Source: Allofrancisella inopinata (GTDB lineage: Bacteria; Pseudomonadota; Gammaproteobacteria; Francisellales; Francisellaceae). Taken from it: a DNA stretch of 64,000 nt. The translations under genes were made by a program, and so were the position numbers. The notes under the pieces are model-generated. The model searched no databases and was not told where the DNA came from. It worked only from the letters and a program-made list of their open reading frames with translations. This document shows, in pieces, positions 46,440 through 55,776 of this stretch (position 1 is its first letter; the number at the start of each line of letters is the position of its first letter). Location of the stretch: the NCBI RefSeq assembly GCF_012222965.1, contig NZ_CP038241.1, positions 1,550,001 through 1,614,000 on the forward strand, read 5' to 3'.

Positions 46440-49126
46440 AACCCTATTATTAATAACTTCGAGCTCTTTGTCTTAAAGCCTAAATTTTTACAATCTAGAC
46501 TCTTGAATGTCAAATGTGGAAACTCTTTGGTGAAGGTCCCCAGTATCTTATCGTTAATATTCTGACAGTTTGAAAGATCTAATAATTTTAAACAATTTAG
46601 CTGACGAGCAAGACTACGCGCATCCATCTCACTAATGTTACTACCTGAAAGATTTAACGAACTCAATCCTTTTAGTTTGTTTGTAATAGTTTTTACCCCT
46701 TGCTCAGTAATTTTACAGTAAGCAATATTGAGCAACTTTAAATTTGGTAAAGTTCTAGCTATATAATATATGACGTTGTCATTTATACCTTCTCCACAAC
46801 TTGAAAAATTTAAAGACTCCAAATTTGACATCTTTCCAATCGCCAACAATCCATCATTAATGCTAGCCATATCGCAATTTGCGAGAATTAAAGTTTTCAA
46901 GCATATTAACCCTTTAGCTATAATTTCTAATCCTTTATCACTAATTCTACAGCCCGAGAGGTCTAGTGATTCTAAATTTTGGAATTTTTGAGTAATACAA
47001 GAAGCCACCATAGTGTCAACCTCCATATTACAATCAGCAAGGACTAAGGTCCTCAAATTTGACATCCCTCCAATCGCCAACAATCCATCATTAATGCTAG
47101 CCATATCGCAATTTGCGAGAATTAAAGTTTTCAAGTGTATTAACCCTTTAGCTATAATTTCTAATCCTTTATCACTAATTCTACAGCCCGAGAGGTCTAG
47201 TGATTCTAAATTTTGGAACTTTTGAGTGATACGAGAAGCCACCACCATATCAACCTCCATATTACAATCAGCAAGGACTAAAGTCCTCAAATTTGGCATC
47301 CTACCATTTGCAAACAATCCTTCTAAAAAGCTACCTGCAGTATAACCTGCTAGAATTAAAGTCTTCAAATGTGTCAGTTCTTTAGTAATAACCTCCAATC
47401 CTTTATCATCAATTTCACAACCTGAAAGGTTCAATGACTTCAGGCTTTGACATATTTCGCTAGAATTTAGAAGAGATATTATGCTTTTGAGCTGGAATTG
47501 TTTAATATTGTTACCCTCGAGGTTTAATTTATTAATTTTTCTTTTAAGTTTTAAAAATAAATTCACCCTTTCTATAACATCCGATAGAGGTAATTTACTG
47601 TAAGATAAATCCACCGTATTAAAGTCATCTTTATATATGCTCATGTCACTTTTTAATGATAATAATCTTGGACGTAGTCTGATAGTCGAATTTAACATAG
47701 CTATAGAAATATTATTACAACCCAAAACATTTAAAAATTCCAATTTAGGTAGGTTATTTATAAGGAGAGGAGCTATCATTTTATCTGTAACATCAGAGCA
47801 ATTTGAAAGGTCCAAGATCCTTAAATTGTATAGCCCAAAACCAATATGTTTCAATCCTTTATCAGTAACACTACTACCTGAAAGATTAAGTTCTTCCAAG
47901 AATCTACAATGAGCGACATATGATACTCCTGCATCAGTAATTCCTTTACAATTAGAAAGGTTAAGTGATCGTCCCCCCCAAATTGTATCTCCTCCCACAT
48001 TACTAGAGATAGAATTTCTTTCATCAGGCAATTTAGCTTCACAAAGGTTGTTAAAAAAGCCCTCTCTTTTATAACTTTGATTACAAAGATGTGTCAATGC
48101 CCTATCTGTAATATTACAACCTGAAAGATCTAGTTCTTTTAAAAACATACTTCTAATAACTCTTATCGCTCCTTGATCAGTAATTTTTTTACAACCTGAA
48201 AGATTCAAGGACATTAAAGCCGGTAAATTTTGAGCAATATATCTTACCCCTTCATCAGTAATACTATTACTAGAAAGGCTTAATGAACTTAAAGATGGCA
48301 GATTTTGAGCAATATACTTTAATCCTACATCAGTAATATTATTGCTAGAAAGTTCTAGGAATTTTAAACGTTTCGTACGTGACATAAAAGTTGCAATACT
48401 TCTTACTCCTACATCAGTAATTTTTTTACAACCTGAAAGATTTAAGGACATTAAAGCCGATAAATTTTGAGCAATATACTTTAATCCTACATCAGTAATA
48501 CTATCACTAGAAAGGCTTAATGAACTTAAAGACGACAGATTTGTAGTAATATACTCTACTCCTACATCAGTAATACTATTGCTAGAAAGGCTTAATGAAC
48601 TTAAAGACGACAGATTTGTAGTAATATACTCTACTCCTACATCAGTAATACTATTGCTAGAGAGTTCTAGGGATTTTAAACATTTCGTATGTGACATAAA
48701 AGTTGCAATACTTTTTACTCCTACATCAGTAATTTCATGACTTGAAAAGCTCAAGGATTTTAAAGATGATATCTTTACAGCAATATTTTTTACTCCTTTG
48801 TCAGTAACATTACAACCTGAAAGGTTTAATCTTGCCAAACCTTCTAGTTGATTAACAATAAAATCCACTCCTTGATCAGTAATTTTACAATCTGAAAGAT
48901 CTAACACCTTCAATTTTTTTAGCTTATTAGTAATATATTTTATTCCTTGATCTTCAATACTGTTACTTTTAAGATTCAAATAAATTTTTTTGTCAGGGTG
49001 CTTAATAGTTTTAACTAGCAGCTCTATAGCATCATCAGTTAATCCATAATTAGATAGGTCCATTACCTTTCCATTATCAAAAAACCGAGCCATTTTTTCA
49101 ATTTCTTTATGAGTTATACCATACAT
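46436..49126 (-). CDS. large leucine-rich repeat protein
   Basis: 896 residues made almost wholly of LRRs of about 24-26 residues, with consensus LxxLxLSxxxITDxGvxxIAxxL. Many units carry a cysteine (LNLSGCKKITDQG), as in the cysteine-containing LRRs of eukaryotic F-box/LRR proteins. No signal peptide, membrane helix or F-box was seen; the first 20 residues are a short helical cap. Internal DNA duplications (234-base and 72-base units) show recent repeat growth. It probably binds a protein partner, perhaps in a host cell (inference). Sits at the left edge of the purH island. Confidence 0.8.
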   Translation of the reverse strand: MYGITHKEIEKMARFFDNGKVMDLSNYGLTDDAIELLVKTIKHPDKKIYLNLKSNSIEDQGIKYITNKLKKLKVLDLSDCKITDQGVDFIVNQLEGLARLNLSGCNVTDKGVKNIAVKISSLKSLSFSSHEITDVGVKSIATFMSHTKCLKSLELSSNSITDVGVEYITTNLSSLSSLSLSSNSITDVGVEYITTNLSSLSSLSLSSDSITDVGLKYIAQNLSALMSLNLSGCKKITDVGVRSIATFMSRTKRLKFLELSSNNITDVGLKYIAQNLPSLSSLSLSSNSITDEGVRYIAQNLPALMSLNLSGCKKITDQGAIRVIRSMFLKELDLSGCNITDRALTHLCNQSYKREGFFNNLCEAKLPDERNSISSNVGGDTIWGGRSLNLSNCKGITDAGVSYVAHCRFLEELNLSGSSVTDKGLKHIGFGLYNLRILDLSNCSDVTDKMIAPLLINNLPKLEFLNVLGCNNISIAMLNSTIRLRPRLLSLKSDMSIYKDDFNTVDLSYSKLPLSDVIERVNLFLKLKRKINKLNLEGNNIKQFQLKSIISLLNSSEICQSLKSLNLSGCEIDDKGLEVITKELTHLKTLILAGYTAGSFLEGLFANGRMPNLRTLVLADCNMEVDMVVASRITQKFQNLESLDLSGCRISDKGLEIIAKGLIHLKTLILANCDMASINDGLLAIGGMSNLRTLVLADCNMEVDTMVASCITQKFQNLESLDLSGCRISDKGLEIIAKGLICLKTLILANCDMASINDGLLAIGKMSNLESLNFSSCGEGINDNVIYYIARTLPNLKLLNIAYCKITEQGVKTITNKLKGLSSLNLSGSNISEMDARSLARQLNCLKLLDLSNCQNINDKILGTFTKEFPHLTFKSLDCKNLGFKTKSSKLLIIGF
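46838..47307 (-). repeat. 234-base near-identical tandem duplication within the LRR gene
   Basis: The block around 46840-47073 recurs at about 47074-47307 with very few differences; for example CCATATCGCAATTTGCGAGA occurs at 46868 and 47102. The period of 234 bases equals 78 codons, three LRR units. This is a recent in-frame expansion. Confidence 0.75.
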
Positions 49127-49454
49127 AATTTATTTTAACTAATAATAAAACCGCAATATATATAATTTTAACATAAGTAAATAAAAATTATCCGTTAAAT
49201 TATAAATTTATTTTAACTATATATAAATAAAATAATGCGCCTAGAGAAATGATACGATTTTAAAAAAACCAACGTGCTGAGTAATTTAAGCTAACTATCT
49301 TTAAACGCATATCGCTTAATAAAATTCCAAATGATAGACTGTATCCTCATTTTTTCTATACGCACTCATGTTTATTATCCCTAAGAAATCATTTTCTGAA
49401 ATATAGCTAACGATACTAAAAAGTAGTACGTCATCAACTATGTTGCTAATTTCT
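49127..49454. other. AT-rich gap between LRR gene and IS110 remnant
   Basis: 328 bases without a supported gene. The left 100 bases are very AT-rich and should hold the promoter of the minus-strand LRR gene. The right part probably includes the right end of the IS110 element, whose exact border cannot be placed. Nothing else was seen. Confidence 0.4.
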
Positions 49455-50133
49455 TTATAAGACCTTCAAATCTCTTTTTAGATCTCTAATTTTAGCATTA
49501 GCAATGACTATAATTTTTCTCATAACAGCTACAAGTGCTACCATCTTCTTTTTACCCTTTTCAACAAGATCTCTATAAAATATTCCAAGCTTACCATTAC
49601 TTCTAGCAGCAGTTAATGCTGACATAAATAATATAGGTTTTAAATCAGCTCTACCACCATAAGTCTTTCTATAACCAACCTTCTTACCACTTTCATACGG
49701 ATATGGAGCTACTCCTGCTAAAGAAGCTATTTGTTTACGGTTTAAGTTTCCTAACTCAGGCATCAAAGCAAGTAAAGATGTGGCTGTAGCATTTCCTAAA
49801 CCAGTAACCTCTTTAACTAATAGATCTCTAGCTTTTACTAAGTATTGGCAATCATCGACTAACTTATTTATATAACTTTCTATAATCATAATCTCTTGTT
49901 TATAGAATCCTATCATTCTTTGGTGAGAGTCTTTTGTACATTTTTGGTCTGGTGCTTGATATCTATTTTTTTCAGCTACTAACTGTTTTTTAATATCTTG
50001 TTTTCTAAGAATATATTTTATAAGCTTCTGCATTTTATCATCATTAGGTTGATAACATTCTAGATCACGGTGTCTTTCATACCCATATTTAGCTAGTCCA
50101 ATAGCATCAATATTATCTGATTTACCTAATTGA

Positions 50134-51342
50134 CTGGAGTTACGGACTTTTAAATTTAAGCAGTCATTTTGAGTATTTTTTTCATTTTTATAATTTCCCT
50201 ATGACTCGCTTGATTGGCGGCGATTAACATTTTCCTTTTCAACGCATAGTGATTTTTATTTGAAGCAAGTTTTAGTTTTTCAAGTTCAATAAATGCACCT
50301 ATAGATAAACCTATATGGTTAAGCTGAGTAGTAATTACAGATGTAGGTGATTTAGCAAGACTAGCGTTTTGTTTTATACTTCGATGATAAACTTCTATAT
50401 TCCATCTTTTTTGATAGATATCTTCTATGTGGTTACTCTCTAGGTTTAGATCATTAGTAATTAAATAAATCTCACCTGTTGAATTGTCCCCGTTTTTGAA
50501 GACTTGGCGAGTAACCACAAGACTATATTTTATATCTTTTAAATAAATTTTCATAGCCTCATTTTCTAGCAATCCTAATTCATCTAACCTACAGTAGTTA
50601 CCAGCAAGAGCATTAGCTTTACTCTTAGCAACTAAACGATTATTTGCTATACCTATTACATACGAGAGTTTATGTTTGTTAAAGAATTTCAAATTAGTTT
50701 TAGAAGCAAAATATCTATCAGCTACTATATAATCAAAACTAGAGAAATTCTTAATAATTTTCAATATCAGTTTTCTTGCCAGTTCATTAATTGTGTAGCG
50801 TGCTTTACGCTTTAAGCGCTCCATACCTGCTTTATCTTTTTCTACTACAAAGTTTTCCTTAGTTTGTACTTCAAAGCCTACAGGAATATTAGCATCTCCA
50901 ACGTGGATTAAAGCACTAATAAGATTGATGCCTTTAACTGCTCTACCTACAGAATGATCATAAAACCAGTTTACTACCTCATTGACCATACTATCAGATT
51001 TAGGACTTATTGTATTGTCTATAGATAATATCTTTGGCTTATCTTTGTAGGCGTTTAAAATACTTTTACCTTTTAACCAGACATATTTACTTTCATAACT
51101 ACCAACTTTTAACATCCGAGAAAAACTATCATGCTTTACTAGTTCATCTAACATACTTGAACACATTGTCGCACTTGCTTGGGAGTTTTGACATAATAAA
51201 TATTCAGTATATAGATTGGCTAATTCACGTTGTTTCATTTTTAGAACATAACATAGTTGATGTAATTATAAATTAACACATAGAAAACTTTTTCGCTTTA
51301 ACTTTTTCGCTTTAACTTTTTCCCAAAAGTCCGTAACTCCAG
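50134..51342 (-). mobile_element. IS4-type insertion sequence, second type, copy A
   Basis: 1209 bases with terminal inverted repeats beginning CTGGAGTTACGGACTTTT, flanked by a TAATTGA duplication, and inserted in the IS110 transposase gene. It differs from copy B (55777-56971, 1195 bases) by an extra 14-base tandem unit, CTTTTTCGCTTTAA, near its right end. A third copy enters the right window edge. Confidence 0.9.
50156..51238 (-). CDS. IS4-type DDE transposase (second type, copy A)
   Basis: 360 residues. Acidic motif regions ILSIDNTISPK (about 90) and YIVADRYFASK (about 170); the C-terminal YQKRWNIEVYHRSIK matches the IS4 Y-(2)-R-(3)-E-(6)-K signature. Identical in protein to copy B. Its frame is complete, so it can probably mobilise all copies. 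Confidence 0.88.
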   Translation of the reverse strand: MKQRELANLYTEYLLCQNSQASATMCSSMLDELVKHDSFSRMLKVGSYESKYVWLKGKSILNAYKDKPKILSIDNTISPKSDSMVNEVVNWFYDHSVGRAVKGINLISALIHVGDANIPVGFEVQTKENFVVEKDKAGMERLKRKARYTINELARKLILKIIKNFSSFDYIVADRYFASKTNLKFFNKHKLSYVIGIANNRLVAKSKANALAGNYCRLDELGLLENEAMKIYLKDIKYSLVVTRQVFKNGDNSTGEIYLITNDLNLESNHIEDIYQKRWNIEVYHRSIKQNASLAKSPTSVITTQLNHIGLSIGAFIELEKLKLASNKNHYALKRKMLIAANQASHREIIKMKKILKMTA

Positions 51343-51639
51343 TAATTGACCTGTAGAGCGAATAAAATGTTTAACTACTCTAGTATTAGCTCTGTGAACA
51401 ACTATATTCTTAGCTATTAAATATTCAAGTAAAGCTTTTTCATAGCCTCCAGTAGTTTCAAGAACTACAAAAGAATTATCCTTGAGTATAGGATGATCTG
51501 ATAAAAGCTCATCAAAACCAGTTAAGTTATTAAGATATTTAAAAGTCTTTTTCTTAGCATGAATTGCTACTACAAAATCATTCTTTGATATATCAATACC
51601 GATAAAATTATGATACATTTCAAGTATCTCCTTAGTATG

Positions 51640-51775
51640 TTTATAAATGTTTGCGATTGTAAACGGTCGTTAAAACCAAGCAACTATCCAAACGTATTAA
51701 GGAGATAACCCAAGTACCTTGATGACGACGATTGTTTAAATCTATTCCGGGACGGTCGCTTGGGTTATAATCAAA
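51640..51775 (-). ncRNA. candidate IS110 bridge RNA
   Basis: Upstream of the IS110 transposase, on its strand, two hairpins follow each other. The first is AACCCAAG/CTTGGGTT (51759-51766 with 51707-51714), closing a loop of about 44 bases. The second is GTTTG/CAAAC (51689-51693 with 51649-51653) with an inner GTTG/CGAC pair. Both loops contain CGACCGT. IS110-group elements are known to encode a bridge RNA in the noncoding end before the transposase, with target and donor loops. Position and layout fit; the loop assignment is inference. Confidence 0.5.
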
Positions 51776-51801
51776 ACTATTAAACAGCTCTGATTTAACT
51801 C

Positions 51802-51919
51802 CTTAGTAAACATTATACTAAGAATTTAACTTACAATTCCGTCAGGCTTGACCACGGAATCTACTGAAATAGCTGGTTTTAAGCTATTTCAGTTAGTACT
51901 ACTTTTATGCCTAGTAGGC
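51802..51919. repeat. cluster of four perfect hairpins left of IS110
   Basis: Successive perfect inverted repeats: CTTAGTA/TACTAAG (51802-51822), ATTCCGT/ACGGAAT (51836-51860), CTGAAATAGCT/AGCTATTTCAG (51864-51892, 11 base pairs) and GCCTA/TAGGC (51909-51919). The 470-base gap 51619-52088 has no gene: it contains the putative bridge RNA, this cluster and, at 52024-52062, copy R3 of a dispersed repeat. The cluster could belong to the IS110 end or its target site. Confidence 0.6.
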
Positions 51920-52023
51920 TATAGTATAATGCATAAAGTTAGTTTACTGTAAAAATAGGTAAAATATGCCACATTAATCCCTAACAACACCTATTTTTAG
52001 TGTAATACAGCGCGATTTTATTT

Positions 52024-52062
52024 GAATCAAAATATAAACATTGAGAATACAATCTAGCAATA
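52024..52062 (+). repeat. dispersed repeat copy R3
   Basis: GAATCAAAATATAAACATTG followed by AGAATACAATCTAGC matches the reverse complement of 57763-57800 and the right half of the repeat at 21490-21525. It shares the end TACAATCTAG. It may be a remnant end of a small mobile element. Confidence 0.5.
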
Positions 52063-52088
52063 TAACCACTAGAATTATATGACAACGA

Positions 52089-53348
52089 CTATCCTTTTAT
52101 AATTAAGTTTTTTTCACCATACTTTCTACGTAAGTGTGTTAATATTTCACTATCAATATGTATACAATTTGAAATATTTAAGTATTTCAAATTTGGTAAC
52201 CTTTGCGTAAGCTTCTCCACACGCGAATAGTCTATGGTTTTACTATTTGAAAGATCCAGCGATTCCAGAGCTGATAAATTTAGTAGCCAATCAATATCAA
52301 TTATTTCACAATTAGAAAGGTATAGTGACCTTAAATTTAAGTATTGGCCAATCACATATGCTAAAGAATAAGAAATTTCATAACCTGAAATATCTAGAGA
52401 CTTCAATTTGCTCAGTCTGAAAGCGTGGCTATCAGCTATAGATAGGTTACTTATTTTATTGCCACATAATTTTAATGACTCCAAGCTTTTCATCTTTGAG
52501 ACAATGGATTCCACTCCTTTATCTGTGATTTTATTGTAATTTAAATTTAATATTTTCAAGCTTGGCAAACTTGAGACAATGTCTCCCACTCCTTTATCTG
52601 TGATTCTATTATTCGAAACATCCAATGACTCCAAACCTGTTAGTTTACCAACAATAAGTTCTACTTCTTCATCACCAATATTATTACCAGACAAGTGTAA
52701 GTGTTTTATGTTGGGTAAGCAAGATACAATCTTTATGATTACATTTCTCATGCCTTCAGGATAGCCTGAAATTTTTAGAGTCGTCATTGAGGTTTTTGAG
52801 CTTGCTGGTAAATAAGATCCAATAGCTTGAGCCATTTCTTTTCCATCAGACATTTCTATCCCAGTTTTTAACCAAGTATTATGTGAAAAATCTATCGAGT
52901 TCAAATTTTTTAAATTCGTAAAAATATCTCGAACACCTTCAATTCCTATTTCATTATGCTCAAGATTAAGGTGTTCCAACTTTTTTAAGTTGTTAGCAAT
53001 TTCCTTTGCCCCTTTGTCAGTAATGTCACAATCTGAGAGAGTTAAGTGTTTCATTTGCTTTAAACGGTAAGTTATATGCCCTAAACCATCATCCCCAATC
53101 TTATTACCAGACAAATTTAATGCTTCCAAATTACTTAGAGTGTTAGCAATTTCAAAAGTTCCATTCGTTATAATTTTGTTACCTTTAAGATTAAGCGAGG
53201 TTACTAAATTTGGATATTCAATCTTATTAAATATTTGTTTAATATCTACATTATATAGATTATAATTAGATAAGTCTAAACTATTACGACCAAGTTTTAG
53301 CATGTGATTAATATTATTAATAATTTTTTTAATTTTATATTCTTCCAT
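52089..53348 (-). CDS. leucine-rich repeat protein, shorter
   Basis: 419 residues, mostly LRRs of about 24-28 residues (LNLSGNKIGDDGLGHITYRL and similar), of the same ribonuclease-inhibitor-like or cysteine-containing type as the 896-residue protein. It has a similar N-terminal cap (LGRNSLDLSNYNL against KVMDLSNYGL), so the two are probably paralogues. No signal peptide or catalytic domain was seen. It lies at the right edge of the purH island, same strand as the larger LRR gene. Confidence 0.8.
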   Translation of the reverse strand: MEEYKIKKIINNINHMLKLGRNSLDLSNYNLYNVDIKQIFNKIEYPNLVTSLNLKGNKIITNGTFEIANTLSNLEALNLSGNKIGDDGLGHITYRLKQMKHLTLSDCDITDKGAKEIANNLKKLEHLNLEHNEIGIEGVRDIFTNLKNLNSIDFSHNTWLKTGIEMSDGKEMAQAIGSYLPASSKTSMTTLKISGYPEGMRNVIIKIVSCLPNIKHLHLSGNNIGDEEVELIVGKLTGLESLDVSNNRITDKGVGDIVSSLPSLKILNLNYNKITDKGVESIVSKMKSLESLKLCGNKISNLSIADSHAFRLSKLKSLDISGYEISYSLAYVIGQYLNLRSLYLSNCEIIDIDWLLNLSALESLDLSNSKTIDYSRVEKLTQRLPNLKYLNISNCIHIDSEILTHLRRKYGEKNLIIKG

Positions 53349-53500
53349 TTAATTATTTGAAATAACTCCATTATTTGTTTATTTTAAATATAACACAGTT
53401 ATTTAATTATTAATATATTTTTACGAATATATTTCATATTATTACTAATTGAACTACTGCAAGCAGTCATTAAAAATTTAAAGCAGACTCCTAAGCCACA

Positions 53501-53682
53501 AACTCTGTAGTTGCTTTCCGATGCTTTTTTCCTTTCGCTGATGGTTTAGAAGAATGTATCAAAGCAGGTGCAAAAGCTGTTATTCAACCAGGTGGCTCAA
53601 AAATGATCAAGAAGTAATCAACGCTACGAATAAAGCTGGTATAGCAATGGTCTTTACGAATATAAGACATTTTAAACACTAG
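53501..53682 (+). pseudogene. decayed duplicate of the purH 3' end (right arm)
   Basis: Aligns with 46257-46439: AACTCTGTAGTTGCTT, then the GGTTTAGAAGAATGTATCAA block, ending TAAGACATTTTAAACACTAG. It lost one T and one A relative to purH, so the frame is broken, and has several substitutions. It is followed by ettA. In the 513-base gap 53349-53861 only this remnant, a solo repeat end at 53695-53713 and probable promoters were seen. Confidence 0.75.
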
Positions 53683-53694
53683 AATTAAAGTAAC

Positions 53695-53713
53695 GCACAT
53701 TGGCGGTTAGTAG
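53695..53713. repeat. solo copy of the 26508/28134 terminal repeat
   Basis: GCACATTGGCGGTTAGTAG resembles GCACATTGCGGTTAGCAG at 28117-28134 with one insertion and one substitution. It lies 13 bases after the purH remnant and is itself flanked by GTAAC/GTTAC (53690-53694 and 53713-53717). Confidence 0.35.
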
Positions 53714-53861
53714 TTACAAAAACAAATGATGGTGATACTTAAGTTTGAAGTGACTAATGATTCTATTGAATATATTGGTTATGAAAAATAATCTTCTCTT
53801 ATCATCTTTATTAAGCATATCTGCTATAATCTGTTTACCTTTAATTTTTTAAATAATTTTC

Positions 53862-55541
53862 ATGGCTGAAAAATATATATACTCAATGCATAGGGTCGGC
53901 AAAGTTGTGCCGCCTAATAAATATATACTCAAAGATATCTCGCTATCTTTTTTTGATGGTGCAAAGATTGGGGTGCTTGGTTTAAACGGCTCAGGTAAAT
54001 CTACCCTACTTAAAATTATGGCTGGCCTTGACACTGAAATAGTGGGCGAAGCAGCTCCACGTAAAGGAGTTAAAATTGGTTACCTACCACAGGAGCCAAA
54101 ACTAGATCATACTAAAGATGTCCGTGGTAATGTTGAAGAAGCCCTTTCCCACTTAAAAGATATGCTTACTAGATTTGATGAAATTAGTATGAAGTTCTGT
54201 GAGCCAATGTCTGATGATGAAATGGCAAAACTCCTTGAAGAACAAGGAGAGTTACAAAATGCTATAGATACCGCTGGTGCTTGGGAGATAGACCGTAAGC
54301 TTGAAGTAGCTGCGGAAGCTTTACGTTTACCGCCTTGGGATGCTGATGTTACTAAATTATCTGGAGGTGAGGCTCGTCGCGTAGCTTTATGTAAATTATT
54401 ATTATCTGCTCCTGATATTCTACTTCTAGATGAGCCTACTAACCACTTAGATGCAGAGTCTGTAGCATGGCTTGAGAAATTCCTAGCAGAATACAAAGGT
54501 ACTGTTGTAGCTGTTACGCACGATAGATATTTCTTAGATAATGTTGCTGAATGGATTTTAGAGCTAGATCGTGGTGAAGGTATACCATTTAAAGGTAATT
54601 ACTCACAATGGCTTGAGCAAAAACAAAAACGCTTAGAAATGGAAGAAAAGCGTGAATCATCCCACCAAAAAGCACTAAAAGAAGAGTTAGAGTGGGTGCG
54701 TCAAAACGCTAAAGGCCGCCAAGCAAAATCAAAAGCAAGACTTGCAAAATTTGATGAATTAAGCTCGCAAGAGTTCCAAAAGCGTAATGAAACTCAAGAG
54801 CTATATATTCCACCTGGAGAACGTTTAGGAAATAATGTAATTAAGGTTAAAGATCTTGTTAAATCATTTGATGATAAATTACTAATCGATGGTCTTGATA
54901 TGGATGTCTATCCTGGCTCGATTGTTGGAATCATTGGGGCTAATGGTGCTGGTAAATCGACTTTCTTTAAAATGCTAACAGACAAAGAAACTCCAGATGC
55001 TGGAAATATCACAATTGGTGAAACTGTAAATCTAGCATATGTAGATCAATCTCGCGATGCTCTAGATGATAGCAAAACTGTGTGGGAAGAGATCTCAGAT
55101 GGTTTAGATGTAATCACAGTGGGTAAATTTACAATCCCATCACGTCAGTATGTAGGTAGATTTAATTTTAAAGGTGCAGACCAGCAGAAATATATTTCTC
55201 AATTATCTGGTGGTGAGAGAAACCGTGTTCATCTAGCCAAGCTATTAAGAAGTGGTGGTAATGTAATATTGCTTGATGAACCGACAAACGATCTAGATGT
55301 AGAAACTTTAAGAGCTCTAGAAGAAGCTATTTTAGCATTCCCTGGTTGTATTATGGTTATCTCACATGATAGATGGTTTTTAAATCGTATTGCTACACAT
55401 ATGCTTGCTTTTGAAGGCAATAGTGAAGTAGTATGGTTTGAAGGTAACTATGATGCTTATATCGAAGATAAAAAACGCCGTCTTGGCGATAAGTATGATG
55501 CTATTACTAAAATTAAATACAAGAGAATTTCTGTTGGCTAA
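53862..55541 (+). CDS. ettA: energy-dependent translational throttle protein EttA (ABC-F)
   Basis: 559 residues, two ABC ATPase domains without membrane parts. First Walker [11 protein letters not shown] (about 39-48) with signature [11 protein letters not shown]; second Walker [11 protein letters not shown] with [12 protein letters not shown]. The interdomain linker rich in Lys, Glu and Arg ([16 protein letters not shown]) is the P-site tRNA interaction motif. EttA gates the first elongation step by energy state. It lies immediately right of the purH remnant. Confidence 0.93.
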   Translation: MAEKYIYSMHRVGKVVPPNKYILKDISLSFFDGAKIGVLGLNGSGKSTLLKIMAGLDTEIVGEAAPRKGVKIGYLPQEPKLDHTKDVRGNVEEALSHLKDMLTRFDEISMKFCEPMSDDEMAKLLEEQGELQNAIDTAGAWEIDRKLEVAAEALRLPPWDADVTKLSGGEARRVALCKLLLSAPDILLLDEPTNHLDAESVAWLEKFLAEYKGTVVAVTHDRYFLDNVAEWILELDRGEGIPFKGNYSQWLEQKQKRLEMEEKRESSHQKALKEELEWVRQNAKGRQAKSKARLAKFDELSSQEFQKRNETQELYIPPGERLGNNVIKVKDLVKSFDDKLLIDGLDMDVYPGSIVGIIGANGAGKSTFFKMLTDKETPDAGNITIGETVNLAYVDQSRDALDDSKTVWEEISDGLDVITVGKFTIPSRQYVGRFNFKGADQQKYISQLSGGERNRVHLAKLLRSGGNVILLDEPTNDLDVETLRALEEAILAFPGCIMVISHDRWFLNRIATHMLAFEGNSEVVWFEGNYDAYIEDKKRRLGDKYDAITKIKYKRISVG

Positions 55542-55776
55542 AAACAGGAGCTAAAGCTCATGAAAATCTTTTTTTATTCTACTAAAAAGTATGACAAAGA
55601 GTATTTTTCTAAACTAAACTCTAATCATCAACTAACTTTTGGTGATTATCCTTTAAACCAGGAAACCGTTATTTTTGCTAAAGGCTATGATGCTGTGTGC
55701 ATCTTTGTAAATGATGTTTGTGACGCAGATGTATTAGATAAACTTGATGATATTGGAGTCAAAAATATTCTTCTAA

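Larger units (their letters stand above)
49455..51618 (-). pseudogene. IS110-family transposase split by another IS
   Basis: The N-terminal part reads from the ATG at 51616-51618 (MYHNFIGIDISKNDFVVAIH, then VLETTGGYE) to 51343. The rest resumes at 50126 (GKSDNIDAIGLA) and ends at 49455 with the Transposase_20 domain (LLALMPELGNLNRKQIASLA, GRADLKPILFMS). Removing 50134-51342 and one TAATTGA duplicate restores an intact frame of 315 residues with the D-E-D-D residues of IS110 RuvC-like domains. An AAGGAGA site precedes the start. Confidence 0.88.
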
